A DNA stretch of 64,000 bases, taken from Nakamurella antarctica. GTDB lineage: Bacteria > Actinomycetota > Actinomycetes > Mycobacteriales > Nakamurellaceae. This document shows positions 1-8,963 of the stretch, in pieces. The stretch spans positions 992,001 through 1,056,000 of the forward strand of contig NZ_CP034170.1 of the NCBI RefSeq assembly GCF_003860405.1, read 5' to 3'. A program made the position numbers and the translations under genes. The first letter of the stretch is position 1, and each line of letters begins with the position of its first letter. The notes below the pieces were generated by a model. That model was not told the DNA's origin. It saw only the letters and a program-made list of their open reading frames with translations, and did no database searches.

Positions 1-1
1 C

Positions 2-601
2 ATCGATAACCCGGTGGTACTGCCCGACGGCCGAGTGGAATCGAACGGTAACTTCCATGGCGCGCCCGTGGGGTACGTCCTAGACTTCCTTGCTATCGCA
101 GCAGCTGACGTTGCTTCGATCAGCGAACGCCGCACCGACCGGATGCTCGACAAAAGCCGCAGTCACGGGCTACCCGCTTTTTTGGCCTTCGAGGTGGGCG
201 TCGATTCAGGCCACATGATCGCCCAGTACACCCAGGCCGGAATCGTGTCAGAGATGAAACGACTGGCGGTACCCGCATCGGTGGATTCGATTCCGTCGTC
301 GGCGATGCAGGAAGACCACGTGTCGCTCGGCTGGCATGCGGCGCGCAAGTTGCGCAAATCCGTTGACGGACTCACGCGGGTGCTTGCCATTGAGATCCTC
401 ACTGCCGCTAGGGCTTTGGACTTCCGCGCGCCCTTGCAGCCCGGCCCCGTGACGGGCGCGGTGCGGGACCTTGTGCGTACCAGGGTGGCGGGCCCGGGGC
501 CGGATCGCCACCTCGGAGCTGAAATTGATCTTGTTGTAGAACTCGTTGCGTCCGGCCGTGTCGCCCAACTTTTTACCCGAACCCAAGAATCAGGAGTTTG
601 A
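2..601 (+). CDS. hutH: Histidine ammonia-lyase, C-terminal part (cut by window edge)
   Basis: HutH removes ammonia from L-histidine to give urocanate, the first step of histidine breakdown in the cytoplasm. The frame is open from base 2, so the 5' end lies outside the window and the MIO prosthetic-group loop cannot be seen. The visible part has the family blocks [47 protein letters not shown] and [14 protein letters not shown]. The last holds the Gln-Glu-Asp-His stretch conserved near the C-terminal part of the active site. The stop at 599-601 is 2 bases before the hutU ATG, so the genes are translationally close and probably one operon. Confidence 0.96.
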   Translation: MDNPVVLPDGRVESNGNFHGAPVGYVLDFLAIAAADVASISERRTDRMLDKSRSHGLPAFLAFEVGVDSGHMIAQYTQAGIVSEMKRLAVPASVDSIPSSAMQEDHVSLGWHAARKLRKSVDGLTRVLAIEILTAARALDFRAPLQPGPVTGAVRDLVRTRVAGPGPDRHLGAEIDLVVELVASGRVAQLFTRTQESGV

Positions 602-603
602 CC

Positions 604-2265
604 ATGACCTCAGGTCCCCGTCCCGTCCGCGCCGCCCGCGGTACCACCCTCACCGCCCGCTCGTGGGCCACCGAGGCGCCGCTGCGGATGTTCCACAACA
701 ACCTCGACCCCGATGTGGCTGAAAACCCGGACGCGTTGGTGGTGTACGGCGGCACGGGTAAAGCCGCACGCGACTGGAAGTCCTTCGACGCCATCACCCG
801 CACCCTGACCGATCTCAAGGAGGACGAAACCCTCCTCGTCCAGTCGGGCCGGCCTGTCGGCGTCATGCGTACCCACGAGTGGGCGCCGCGGGTCCTCATT
901 GCCAACTCAAACCTGGTGCCCGATTGGGCGAACTGGCCGGAGTTCCGTCGGTTGGAAGCCATGGGGCTCACCATGTACGGCCAGATGACGGCTGGCTCCT
1001 GGATTTACATCGGCACCCAGGGCATCGTTCAGGGAACGTACGAGACCTTCGCCGCGGTGGCGGACAAGAGGTTCGGCGGAACCCTCGCCGGTACCTTGAC
1101 TCTCACCGCTGGCCTCGGCGGAATGGGTGGTGCGCAACCGCTCTCGGTCACGATGAACGGCGGTGCGTGCCTCGTCGTCGAATGTGACCCGTGGCGGGCG
1201 AACCGCCGAGTCGAGACCCGCTACCTCGATGTGGTCGCCGATAGCCTCGACCACGGAATCGAACTCGCCGTCCAGGCCAAGAACGATCGCAAGGCGCTTT
1301 CGGTCGGCGTCATCGGTAATGCTGCGGAGGTCTTCGCGGAACTGTTGAGGCGCGGCGTCCCCATCGATATCGTGACCGACCAGACCAGCGCCCACGACCC
1401 GTTGTCCTATCTGCCCACCGGCATCGAGGTGGAGGATTGGCACGAGTACGCAGCGAAGAAGCCGGAAGAGTTCACCGACCGCTCGCGCGATTCGATGGCC
1501 GCGCATGTCGAGGCCATGGTGGGCTTTATGGACGCGGGCGCCGAGGTATTTGATTACGGAAACTCCATCCGCGGCGAAGCCCAATTGGCCGGGTACAGCA
1601 GGGCTTTCGACTTCCCGGGCTTCGTCCCGGCCTATATTCGTCCACTGTTCTGCGAGGGCAAGGGCCCATTCCGCTGGGCCGCGCTCTCCGGCGATCCTGC
1701 CGACATCGCCGCCACCGACAAGGTGATCATGGAGATGTTCCCGGACAACGACAAGCTGCAACGCTGGATGCGGATGGCTCCGGAGAAGATCGCCCATATG
1801 GGCCTGCCGGCGCGCATCTGCTGGCTCGGCTACGGCGAACGACACCTCGCCGGGATGCGGTTCAACGAAATGGTTGCCTCCGGGGAACTTTCGGCGCCCC
1901 TGGTCATCGGCCGCGACCACCTTGATTCCGGTTCGGTGGCTTCGCCGTATCGCGAAACCGAAGCGATGGCCGACGGTAGCGATGCCATCGCGGATTGGCC
2001 GTTGCTGAATGCTTTGGTGAACACCGCATCTGGCGCCACCTGGGTATCCATTCACCATGGCGGCGGCGTGGGAATCGGCCGCTCCATCCACGCCGGCCAG
2101 GTCACCGTCGCGGATGGCACCGCGCTGTCCACTCAAAAACTGGAACGAGTGCTGACCAACGACCCGATGATGGGCGTTATCAGGCACGTGGATGCAGGCT
2201 ATGAGGAAGCAGAGGCCGTGGCTGACGCAAAGGGCGTCCGGATCCCGATGCGCGAGGGCGAATAG
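604..2265 (+). CDS. hutU: Urocanate hydratase
   Basis: Urocanase converts urocanate to 4-imidazolone-5-propionate with tightly bound NAD+. At 553 residues it has the usual family length. Motifs include [11 protein letters not shown] near the N-terminus, [18 protein letters not shown], the glycine-rich [35 protein letters not shown], and the C-terminal [21 protein letters not shown] placed the start at ATG 604 rather than the in-frame TTG at 598, because AGGAGT at 592-597 is well spaced for 604. It is the second gene of the hut operon. A 41 bp gap separates it from the M20 amidohydrolase gene. Confidence 0.97.
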   Translation: MTSGPRPVRAARGTTLTARSWATEAPLRMFHNNLDPDVAENPDALVVYGGTGKAARDWKSFDAITRTLTDLKEDETLLVQSGRPVGVMRTHEWAPRVLIANSNLVPDWANWPEFRRLEAMGLTMYGQMTAGSWIYIGTQGIVQGTYETFAAVADKRFGGTLAGTLTLTAGLGGMGGAQPLSVTMNGGACLVVECDPWRANRRVETRYLDVVADSLDHGIELAVQAKNDRKALSVGVIGNAAEVFAELLRRGVPIDIVTDQTSAHDPLSYLPTGIEVEDWHEYAAKKPEEFTDRSRDSMAAHVEAMVGFMDAGAEVFDYGNSIRGEAQLAGYSRAFDFPGFVPAYIRPLFCEGKGPFRWAALSGDPADIAATDKVIMEMFPDNDKLQRWMRMAPEKIAHMGLPARICWLGYGERHLAGMRFNEMVASGELSAPLVIGRDHLDSGSVASPYRETEAMADGSDAIADWPLLNALVNTASGATWVSIHHGGGVGIGRSIHAGQVTVADGTALSTQKLERVLTNDPMMGVIRHVDAGYEEAEAVADAKGVRIPMREGE

Positions 2266-2306
2266 CACTGACGTGCCAGAGGGTTTTAGTCAACGAGAGG
2301 TGAGAG

Positions 2307-3536
2307 ATGAAGATTGCCGCGGGTTCTCAGAACAGCAGGTTTACTTCGACGTGGTCAGATCTGGCCGCGATTGGGAGGGACCAGACCCGCGGCGGTTATT
2401 CGCGCCACCTTTTCGATGACGCCGAAATGGCCCTACGCAGTTGGTTCGTCGAGCAGGCCCAGCGGCGCGGCCTGGAAGTTGAGACCGACCGCAATAGCAA
2501 CGTCTGGGCATGGTGGGGCAGCCCCGGCCCCGGGGCCGTCGTGACCGGGTCGCACCTGGATTCAGTTCCCGGCGGTGGCGCGTTTGACGGTCCGTTGGGG
2601 GTCGTGTCATCGCTGATGGCGGTGGACGAGTTGCGGCTTCGCGGGCATGTCCCCACCAAACCCATCGCCGTAGTCTGCTTTGCCGAAGAGGAGGGCGGTC
2701 GGTTTGGCCTGCCGTGTCTGGGGTCTCGCTTGATGGCGGGGATAAGTGATGCCGACCACGTCCGGCGGTTGCGTGATCCGAATGGCATCTCGCTAGCCGA
2801 TGCCGCTCGCAGGGTGGGCATTGATCCGGCCGAGTTCGGTCCGGATCCGGTGCGTCTGGCGATGATTGATTCGTTCGTCGAACTCCATGTCGAACAGGGG
2901 CGCTTGCTGCAGCAGGTCGACCCGCAGGCGGCGATCGCCGTGGGCAGTCAAATCGTGGCGCACGGGCGATGGCGCTTCACCTTTACCGGAACCGGGAACC
3001 ACGCTGGCACCACTGTCCCGGCGGACCGCAAGGACCCGATGCTGCCAGCGGCCGCAACGGTGTTGGCAACCCGCAGGCTGCTGGCAGAACACGCGGGTGC
3101 GGTAGCGACCGTGGGCCGGTTGGTACCCGTTCCGGGTGGCTCCAATGTGATTGCCTCCAGCGTCGACCTCTGGCTTGATGCGCGGGTTCCGGGCGCCGCT
3201 GCCACTGCGGCCCTGGTGGATGCGATTGTCGCGGCGGCCCGGATTGAGGCCGAATTGGAAGGGTGCTCGTTGGTGGTGCGGCGCGAGTCCTTCTCCGACG
3301 ACGTTATTTTTGATCCGGCGCTGGGTCTGGAATTGAATGGAGTGTTGAAGGTTCCCACCATTACCACCGGGGCCGGGCACGACGCGGGGGTGTTGGCGCC
3401 ATTCCTCCCAACGGCCATGCTGTTTGTACGTAACCCCACTGGCATCTCACACTCTCCGGCCGAACACGCCGAGACAGCGGACGCCCTCGTGGGGATCGAC
3501 GCGCTGGCAGACGTTCTCGCAAAGCTAACCCGGTGA
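2307..3536 (+). CDS. M20-family amidohydrolase (allantoate amidohydrolase / N-carbamoyl amino acid hydrolase type), probable N-formylglutamate deformylase
   Basis: This is a metallopeptidase-fold hydrolase of the AllC/HyuC type, 409 residues, the normal length. Metal-binding blocks are visible: GSHLDSVPGGGAFDG, CFAEEEGGRFG, LHVEQGRLL and, near the C-terminus, HSPAEHA. GNHAGTTVP marks the lid/dimer domain. Automatic annotation would call it allantoate amidohydrolase, but nothing else in the window concerns purines. It sits between hutU and hutF, overlapping hutF by 4 bp. Since HutF makes N-formimino-derived N-formyl-L-glutamate and no HutG homologue is present, I infer that it cleaves formylglutamate to formate and glutamate. 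The family call is firm and the substrate is inference. Confidence 0.85.
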   Translation: MKIAAGSQNSRFTSTWSDLAAIGRDQTRGGYSRHLFDDAEMALRSWFVEQAQRRGLEVETDRNSNVWAWWGSPGPGAVVTGSHLDSVPGGGAFDGPLGVVSSLMAVDELRLRGHVPTKPIAVVCFAEEEGGRFGLPCLGSRLMAGISDADHVRRLRDPNGISLADAARRVGIDPAEFGPDPVRLAMIDSFVELHVEQGRLLQQVDPQAAIAVGSQIVAHGRWRFTFTGTGNHAGTTVPADRKDPMLPAAATVLATRRLLAEHAGAVATVGRLVPVPGGSNVIASSVDLWLDARVPGAAATAALVDAIVAAARIEAELEGCSLVVRRESFSDDVIFDPALGLELNGVLKVPTITTGAGHDAGVLAPFLPTAMLFVRNPTGISHSPAEHAETADALVGIDALADVLAKLTR

Positions 3537-4849
3537 CGGTGTATCGGGCGGAGCTGGCCTGGGTCACTGGGCTGGCGGGCGGCGAACTGGTGGGGCCTAT
3601 CGACATCCATTGCACCGAAGGCGTTATCACATCGATCGAGCCAGCAATGGCCCCTGCTGCGGTTCGGCTGCCGGGGCTGGTGCTGCCAGGATTTGCCGAT
3701 GCGCACTCTCACGTTTTTCACCGTGCACTCCGCGGCAGAACTCATGCAGCGAGCGGTGGCGCAGGCAACTTTTGGACCTGGCGCGACGCGATGTACGAAT
3801 TTGCAGATCGCCTCAACCCGGACACCATGTACGAGTTGGCGGTAGCGGCCTATACCGAAATGGTCTGCGCCGGCATCACCGCGGTGGGGGAGTTCCACTA
3901 TCTGCATCACGGCGCGGGCGGTGTTCCGTATTCGGACCCGAACGCCATGGGCTTAGCCGTGACTGCAGCGGGCGCCCGGGCCGGCCTTGCCGTCACGCTG
4001 CTCGATGTTGCCTACCTGGCAGGCGGTTTCAGCCAGCCGGTCGGTGAGATTCAGCGGCGATTTTCAGACGGCAGCGTTGGTGCATGGGCTGACCGCGTTG
4101 CCGCGCTGCCAGCAGATCTCCGGACCGGTGTAGCGATCCACTCCGTGCGCGCGGTGGGCGAAGACGCACTTCCCGCCGTCGTAAGCACAGCGAGCGGGCG
4201 AGTGCTGCACGTTCATCTGTCAGAGCAACCGGCCGAGAACGAGGCCTGCCAACAGTTTCACGGCGTCAGTCCCACGCAGTTGTTAGCGCGTAACGGCGCG
4301 ATCACCTCCCGAACTGCGGCCGTGCATGCCACTCATCTCTCACCGGCCGACATCGCGCTTCTGGGCGATGCCCACGCATCTATTGTCATGTGCCCGGCCA
4401 CCGAAGCTGACCTGGCGGACGGTATTGGGCCGGCGCGATTGCTCGCCGACGCGGGCGCAGTGATCTCGCTCGGCTCGGATCAACACGTGATCACCGATCC
4501 GTTCGCGCAGGCACGTGGGCTCGAGTACGGAGAGCGGCTCGCCACCGGGATTCGCGGACGCTTCTCACCCTCGGAGTTGCTGCACGCTGCAACGGTTTCC
4601 TCCCATGACGCCATCGATTCGCCGGCGGGCCGCTTGCGGGTGGGGGCGTCAGCAGATCTGGTTGCCGTCCGGCTCGACTCGGCGCGCACCGCTGGCAGCG
4701 ACCCCGCCCAAGTTCTGATGTCGGCAAGCGCCGCAGACGTGGCGGTCGTCGTCATCGGTGGTCGGGTGGTGGCGCGGGACGGCATCCATGTCGATCTGGG
4801 TGACCCGGGTCCGCTCCTTGGTAAGGCAATCTCGAGGATTAGCCCATGA
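3533..4849 (+). CDS. hutF: Formimidoylglutamate deiminase
   Basis: HutF is an amidohydrolase-superfamily zinc enzyme that turns N-formimino-L-glutamate into N-formyl-L-glutamate and ammonia. Length is 438 residues. The first metal motif is ADAHSHVFHRALRG (HxH), followed by GGAGNFWTWRDAMYEFADRL, a characteristic HutF block. VHATHLSPADI and GSDQHVITDPFAQ supply further His and Asp ligands. The GTG start at 3533 overlaps the previous stop by 4 bp, and its own stop overlaps the hutI ATG (ATGA). This marks the deiminase (two-step) version of the pathway rather than direct formiminoglutamase cleavage. Confidence 0.95.
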   Translation: MTVYRAELAWVTGLAGGELVGPIDIHCTEGVITSIEPAMAPAAVRLPGLVLPGFADAHSHVFHRALRGRTHAASGGAGNFWTWRDAMYEFADRLNPDTMYELAVAAYTEMVCAGITAVGEFHYLHHGAGGVPYSDPNAMGLAVTAAGARAGLAVTLLDVAYLAGGFSQPVGEIQRRFSDGSVGAWADRVAALPADLRTGVAIHSVRAVGEDALPAVVSTASGRVLHVHLSEQPAENEACQQFHGVSPTQLLARNGAITSRTAAVHATHLSPADIALLGDAHASIVMCPATEADLADGIGPARLLADAGAVISLGSDQHVITDPFAQARGLEYGERLATGIRGRFSPSELLHAATVSSHDAIDSPAGRLRVGASADLVAVRLDSARTAGSDPAQVLMSASAADVAVVVIGGRVVARDGIHVDLGDPGPLLGKAISRISP

Positions 4850-6015
4850 CATCGACTGTGCTGACGGGAATCTCGCGCCTGGTGACGAACGACTTGCAGT
4901 TCGGTGCGCCGCTGGGTTTCATCGAGGACGCCGCCTTGGTCTTCGAGGGCGAATCCGTGGTGTGGGTGGGGAGCGCTATCAATGCCCCGGAAGCCGATAC
5001 CGCCGTGGATCTCGGCGGGCGCTGCGTGTTGCCGGGATGGGTGGATTCCCATTCGCACCTCATTTTTGCCGGCGATAGGTCGGCGGAGTTCTCTGCCCGG
5101 ATGGCCGGAGCGCCGTACGCAGCGGGTGGGATTATGGCCACCGTCGGGCCAACGCGCGCCAGTTCTGACGGCGCGCTGTTGAGCCGCGCCCAACGCCTTA
5201 TCGCAGAGATGGCGGCGGGCGGAACCACCTGCGTCGAAACAAAAACCGGCTACGGCTTGACGGTCGAGGACGAGATCCGGTCGGCGCGAATTGCCCGCGC
5301 CGCAGGCGTCGACGAAGTGACCTTTTTGGGCGCGCACCTGTTGCCGCCGGAGTACAGCCACGACGCCCAGGGGTACGTGGACCTGGTCTGCGGCCCCATG
5401 CTGGAGGGCGTGCGGGAGTACGCGGGCTGGATCGATGTGTTCTGCGAGCAAGGAGCATTCGACGAGGCGCAGTCCCGTCAGGTCCTCACCGCTGGCGCCG
5501 CCGCGGGCCTCGGATTGCGGGTCCACGGCAACCAACTCGGCGCTGGACCGGGGGCGGCTTTGGCGGTCGAACTCGGCGCCGCATCGGTGGACCACTGCAC
5601 CTATCTCAGCTCAGCAGATCTGGAATTACTGGGAAGCTCGGACACGGTGGCGACACTGCTGCCCGCCTGCGACCTCTCCACCCGGCAAGCCGCAGCGCCC
5701 GGAAGGGAGCTGATCGACGCCGGCGCCACCGTCGCGTTGGCCTCCAATTGCAATCCCGGCTCGTCGTACACCACGTCGATGGCGCTGGCGGTTGCCCTTG
5801 CGGTCCTGCAGTGCCGGATGACGGCGGCGGAGGCAATCTGGGCGGCTACCGCGGGCGGGGCAAAAGCGTTGCGGCGCAGCGATGTGGGCCACCTGGGGGT
5901 CGGTGCGCGGGCTGACATCCACGTGCTGGACGCACCTTCGGAGGATTATCTGGCCTATCGGGTGGGTGTTCCCCTGACGCACGCTGTGTGGCGCAAGGGA
6001 ACTCGCGTGCGCTGA
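4846..6015 (+). CDS. hutI: Imidazolonepropionase
   Basis: HutI opens the imidazolone ring of 4-imidazolone-5-propionate to give N-formimino-L-glutamate, between HutU and HutF. The 389-residue protein has the amidohydrolase motif DSHSHLIFAGDRSAEF, the HutI block TCVETKTGYGLTVEDEIR, RVHGNQLGAGPGAALAVE with the second His, and ALASNCNPGSSYTTSM near the C-terminus. The start is ATG at 4846 inside the ATGA overlap with hutF. It is the last gene of the operon. No hut regulator is seen downstream. Confidence 0.96.
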   Translation: MTSTVLTGISRLVTNDLQFGAPLGFIEDAALVFEGESVVWVGSAINAPEADTAVDLGGRCVLPGWVDSHSHLIFAGDRSAEFSARMAGAPYAAGGIMATVGPTRASSDGALLSRAQRLIAEMAAGGTTCVETKTGYGLTVEDEIRSARIARAAGVDEVTFLGAHLLPPEYSHDAQGYVDLVCGPMLEGVREYAGWIDVFCEQGAFDEAQSRQVLTAGAAAGLGLRVHGNQLGAGPGAALAVELGAASVDHCTYLSSADLELLGSSDTVATLLPACDLSTRQAAAPGRELIDAGATVALASNCNPGSSYTTSMALAVALAVLQCRMTAAEAIWAATAGGAKALRRSDVGHLGVGARADIHVLDAPSEDYLAYRVGVPLTHAVWRKGTRVR

Positions 6016-6076
6016 TGAGTCAGTGTGATGTGTCGATGGGTGAAAACGCCTGTCACCGTGAGAAGGACCGACCCAC

Positions 6077-6319
6077 TGCTTGGTGGTACCGCGCGCGGCT
6101 CCATCGTTGACTCCAAGCGCTGCCAAGATCGTCGGAGGCGTGCGGTGTGTACTTCGGCGAGCTTCGTACGACCGGTGGTTCGCACGCGGTTTTCACGATG
6201 CCCTGGTCGGGCGAGCCCAGAGTGAACATCCAAACGACCAAGGCAAAGCGAAGGCGTACAAAGTCCGTCAGGTCTTGACGGCCATCGAGAAGTTAGAAGA
6301 GGAAAAGAAGCAGCGATGA
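6077..6319 (+). pseudogene. hicA: hicA-like toxin gene, deleted and frameshifted (copy 1)
   Basis: This is a decayed copy of the HicA toxin gene at 16817-17104. The N-terminal VPRAAPSLTPSAAKIV and the C-terminal NDQGKAKAYKVRQVLTAIEK are in one frame. The central block VYFGELRTTGGSHAVF with the catalytic SHxxF histidine is in another, and about 15 codons before it are missing. HicA is a double-stranded-RNA-binding-fold mRNA interferase. Here no full-length toxin can be made. The stop overlaps the hicB ATG (ATGA), as in copy 2, so the operon structure is kept. Confidence 0.8.
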
Positions 6320-6717
6320 GCCAGGCTCCAGTTTCTCCGAGTCTGGTGGATCGGTTTTCCTACTCGGTTTTCTACTCGACAGATGACGGTGGGTTTGTGG
6401 CTCCTGTCGCCGAGTTTCCTTCACTGTCCTGGGTAGAGAAGGAGCGGCGGGAAGTTGAGGACGGCCTCCTCGCTGTGGTTGAAGAGGTGCTCGCGGAAAT
6501 GGAGCACTTCGGCGAGCGAGTGCCGGGGCCTCACGGCGAGCGCGTGTTCTTAGGGAGGTTCAATCTGCGGTGGCCAACCAGTCTCCACCGTGAGTGGGCA
6601 CTGAGAGCCGAACGTGAGCACCAGAGTTTGAACACCGTCGTGGTCAGCTGCTATCTCGCCGCGGATAAACCCCGCAGCACCTCAACCACGACGTCCGTAG
6701 CCGGCGATCGCCAGTGA
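6316..6717 (+). CDS. hicB: HicB-like antitoxin (copy 1), altered C-terminus
   Basis: This 133-residue protein is closely similar over its first 110 residues to the HicB at 16467-16820. Shared blocks are DRFSYSVFYSTDDGGFVAPV (partial RNase H-like fold of HicB, here facing the toxin) and LHREWALRAEREHQSLNTVV (HTH/RHH-like C-terminal DNA-binding part). After VVVS the copies diverge. Copy 1 lacks one C in the run read as GTCAGC(C)TGCTATC, which shifts frame and adds a tail of about 20 unrelated residues. Binding to DNA may be affected. Its toxin partner is already broken, so it may be a relic or act only as a repressor or anti-toxin for copy 2. Confidence 0.8.
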   Translation: MSQAPVSPSLVDRFSYSVFYSTDDGGFVAPVAEFPSLSWVEKERREVEDGLLAVVEEVLAEMEHFGERVPGPHGERVFLGRFNLRWPTSLHREWALRAEREHQSLNTVVVSCYLAADKPRSTSTTTSVAGDRQ

Positions 6718-6872
6718 TCAGCTGAATAGTTCGCGGTGGCCCCAATCCCGTGTGTCGGCCTATTCAGGGGCCGGATGTGTCAGTCCCTAGGGGGTGCGGC
6801 GCACTTCGGTGATGCGACTTCTTGACATTGACCCGTGCCCGAGAGGACCGCAGCCCGGATCACCCGTCGCGG

Positions 6873-7508
6873 TCAGGACTGAATGAGCGAGCTGAAACCG
6901 TCGACGACTAATGCTTGGCCGTCGCGGAGGGGCCAGTAGCGAATATCCTTCGCGTCATACCGTTTGGCGATTGCCCCAAGGATGTTTGTCTCGGGGTGAT
7001 CGGACGACTGAAGATGCGGGACAACGGCGCGGTCCAGGACAGCTAATCCGGCGAAACGAACGTCGCCGTATTCCGCACGACAGTCAACGACCGAATCGCA
7101 AAGTTCCAGCCCCAGCAGGCTCGGAGCTAGGACGCAGGCGCCCGCGCTAAACCCTGCGTAGACGAGATCGTCGGCGGCGAGCCTGGCGACGATGAGGCGA
7201 TCGAATGCCGAGCGTGCCATCGCCATGCGAAGGATGAACACATTGCCGCCCCTCACCCACACAAAGTCAGGGTGCCCAAACGCCGCCTCTACGTCGTCGG
7301 GAGTGAAGTTCCGTAGGTCGAAGTTCTCAGCGGTGAGCCCGATCGATGAGAGGTTTTGAATCTGACTCTCAACGTCTGCGAGGCGTCGATCGTCATCGAC
7401 GCCGTCGAGTGCGTTCGCGATCAGCCAGCCCCGTTTGCTTCCCCTCACTAGCGCGGAGAACAGTTCGGGGTGATCACCCAGTTGGTAGGAGGACAGGTAA
7501 AGGCGCAC
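6873..7508 (-). CDS. Peptidase S51-family protein (dipeptidase E-like)
   Basis: This is a 211-residue cytosolic serine peptidase-like protein. The nucleophile elbow is YAGFSAGACVLAPSL (GxSAG), preceded by VWVRGGNVFILR, a typical S51 block. HLQSSDHPET supplies a conserved histidine region. I start it at GTG 7508, giving VRLYLSSYQLGDHPELF, which matches the usual N-terminus of the family. The open frame continues upstream to 7613 and beyond, but those codons read as a serine recombinase fragment and not as S51 sequence. It stands alone on the minus strand. The substrate is unknown. Confidence 0.85.
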   Translation of the reverse strand: MRLYLSSYQLGDHPELFSALVRGSKRGWLIANALDGVDDDRRLADVESQIQNLSSIGLTAENFDLRNFTPDDVEAAFGHPDFVWVRGGNVFILRMAMARSAFDRLIVARLAADDLVYAGFSAGACVLAPSLLGLELCDSVVDCRAEYGDVRFAGLAVLDRAVVPHLQSSDHPETNILGAIAKRYDAKDIRYWPLRDGQALVVDGFSSLIQS

Positions 7509-7730
7509 GGTCAACAGCGTGGCACCTGATCCGCGATCCCCGAATACTCGAGCCGATCGCGTGCTTACCGCGAGAGTGTTGCCTTCGATCAGCGCGTCGA
7601 AAGCTTGAGTCAACTGGGGGCGTAACGCTTGCGCACCGGAGACTCCGTGATCGATGTAGAGGTCATCGCGCCGAATCCCAGCGGTTTTGAGATCCGCTTG
7701 TTGACGATTAGTGGAGTGCTGAGATGCTGT
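7509..7730 (-). pseudogene. Serine recombinase (resolvase/invertase) N-terminal domain remnant
   Basis: Read on the minus strand in the frame of the S51 gene, this gives STNRQQADLKTAGIRRDD, LYIDHGVSGAQALRP and FDALIEGNTLAVSTRSARVFG. These match the resolvase catalytic-domain pattern (Q..L...GI..D.IYxDHGxSG..RP.L..AL..L..GDTL.V..LDR). The part with the nucleophilic serine and the start codon is missing. The remnant begins right at a copy of the dispersed repeat (7738) and ends by running into the S51 gene. No DNA-binding domain remains, so it is inactive. Confidence 0.7.
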
Positions 7731-7737
7731 CCTACAG

Positions 7738-7793
7738 GTGTCTCATAAGTAATGGTGTGTTGGCAGTTTCAATCAGAAGGTTGCGAGACATAG
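7738..7793 (+). repeat. Dispersed palindromic repeat, copy A (degenerate)
   Basis: Begins GTGTCTCATAAG and ends GGTTGCGAGACA, matching the outer arms of the 13-19 kb repeats but with a divergent middle. It lies at the truncated 5' end of the resolvase remnant. A further short match (TTGTGAGACTG) lies near 7900. Confidence 0.5.
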
Positions 7794-8102
7794 TTACGAG
7801 AATCGCGGTACGTGGAAACGCGTGCTGAACTGCACGAAAAATGGCCGGTCAGCACCCTGCGTTCTAGGCTGGCCGGTGAGTCACCTCGTATTCCTAGGGT
7901 TGTGAGACTGCCTGTTCCCGGCCAGCTCGAGCGCAGGACGCTCGCTCATCGGGGTTAATGTCGAAACGCCTAAACGGGCACCTGTAGGCAAGTCGGTGGG
8001 TTCACCCAACCACCAGCGGGGAAGCGTCAGGCTGTCCGGTTTACGGGCGGTCCTTGCAGACAGAACCGCGGGTTGCAATGGAGAATCATCAGGCTCGAGG
8101 AG
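7794..8102. other. Non-coding stretch of about 310 bp
   Basis: I see no convincing gene. It holds a possible half-copy of the island repeat near 7893-7912 and short inverted segments such as GGCCGGTCAGC / GCTGGCCGGT around 7841-7876, perhaps a terminator-like hairpin. Confidence 0.4.
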
Positions 8103-8462
8103 TTATTCGTCCAGCGCGGTGAGAACTGCGATTCTCCACCCATCCTCCGAATTGACCAGTTGGTACATCATCCGTTCGGTGGTGTCGTTGTCGTGATGCC
8201 AGGTGACGTCGGCCCACACACTGTGTTGGGTTCGTGCGACCACATTGATGTCGGTGGTGGTGTGCTTGATGCCGTCGTATTGCTCCCACGCTTGGAGGAA
8301 GAAGTCGGCGGTCTGGCTGGGTTCGGAAACGGCGATGGATTGACCCGGAAAAAGGATCAGCGCGGGTGTGGCGTACAGGCTGCTCACTACGTCCGCGTCG
8401 CGGGCAACGAGGGCGTGTGAGTACGTGTCAAAGAAGTCGTCAGCAATCGTGTCAGCGTTCAT
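8103..8462 (-). CDS. SnoaL-like / NTF2-fold small protein
   Basis: This 119-residue protein fits the SnoaL/DUF4440 cone fold: N-terminal helix DDFFDTYSHALVARDADVVS, a strand with ALILFPGQSI, then a C-terminal sheet with TERMMYQLVNSEDGWRIAVL. Such proteins bind small hydrophobic ligands or act as isomerase-like enzymes. No catalytic assignment is possible here. It is transcribed away from the HTH gene at 8530, with only 67 bp between them, so they may share a control region. Confidence 0.7.
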   Translation of the reverse strand: MNADTIADDFFDTYSHALVARDADVVSSLYATPALILFPGQSIAVSEPSQTADFFLQAWEQYDGIKHTTTDINVVARTQHSVWADVTWHHDNDTTERMMYQLVNSEDGWRIAVLTALDE

Positions 8463-8529
8463 GGGGCTAGGCTAACAATCAACCAAGACAAGCCGGTGTC
8501 ATACTTTAAGAGGGATTCGTATCGACAGC

Positions 8530-8922
8530 ATGATTGCTGCAGCCGCCTCACGCGACAACCATCTGGTGTTGCGCCGTGTGGAGCGACATCAGCAACTCGT
8601 CGAGATATTGCACCGCCGAGGCGACCGTGTCTCGTTCCGCGAGCTCAGTGACTGGTTCGGCGTCTCCCGCCGAACGATAGCCCGCGACGTTCAGCGTCTT
8701 CGCCACTCGGGTGTTCCCATCGATGTGCGGGCCGGGCGACGCGGAGGCGCAAGCCTCCCCCGCCTGATCCATCGAGCGAATATCTGGTTCGACATTGCGG
8801 AGCTGACAGCTCTAATGTCGAGCCTTTCCGCACTCGGTCCAACTGCGTCAGAATCCGCCGCGTCCGCCATGCATAAGCTCGTGACGGCCCTAAACCCTGA
8901 CCGCGGAGATCTCGCCGAATAA
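8530..8922 (+). CDS. Short HTH regulator (DeoR/WYL-type N-terminal half only)
   Basis: The 130-residue product has a winged helix-turn-helix: VERHQQLVEILHRRGDRVSF then RELSDWFGVSRRTIARDVQR, the latter being the recognition helix. The segment IDVRAGRRGGASLPRL is typical of WYL/YafY regulators just after the HTH. It ends in WFDIAELTALMSSLSALGPT and lacks the C-terminal WYL ligand-sensing domain of the normal 300-residue protein. It may be a natural short form or a truncated gene. It may control the divergent SnoaL-like gene. Confidence 0.65.
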   Translation: MIAAAASRDNHLVLRRVERHQQLVEILHRRGDRVSFRELSDWFGVSRRTIARDVQRLRHSGVPIDVRAGRRGGASLPRLIHRANIWFDIAELTALMSSLSALGPTASESAASAMHKLVTALNPDRGDLAE

Positions 8923-8963
8923 TCACCATGGCATTGGTTGGATGCGCTCTCTACAGTCAGGGA

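Noticed and set aside
14-601. Taking GTG at base 14 as the true start of the first gene
   Set aside because: The frame is open to base 2 and the protein is clearly the C-terminal part of HutH, so the start lies outside the window.
907-2268. Minus-strand open frame of 453 codons opposite hutU
   Set aside because: Shadow of the strong codon bias in hutU. No motif, and the plus-strand gene is certain.
8530-8922. Full WYL-domain regulator
   Set aside because: Only the HTH half is encoded. The downstream gene is a different protein.
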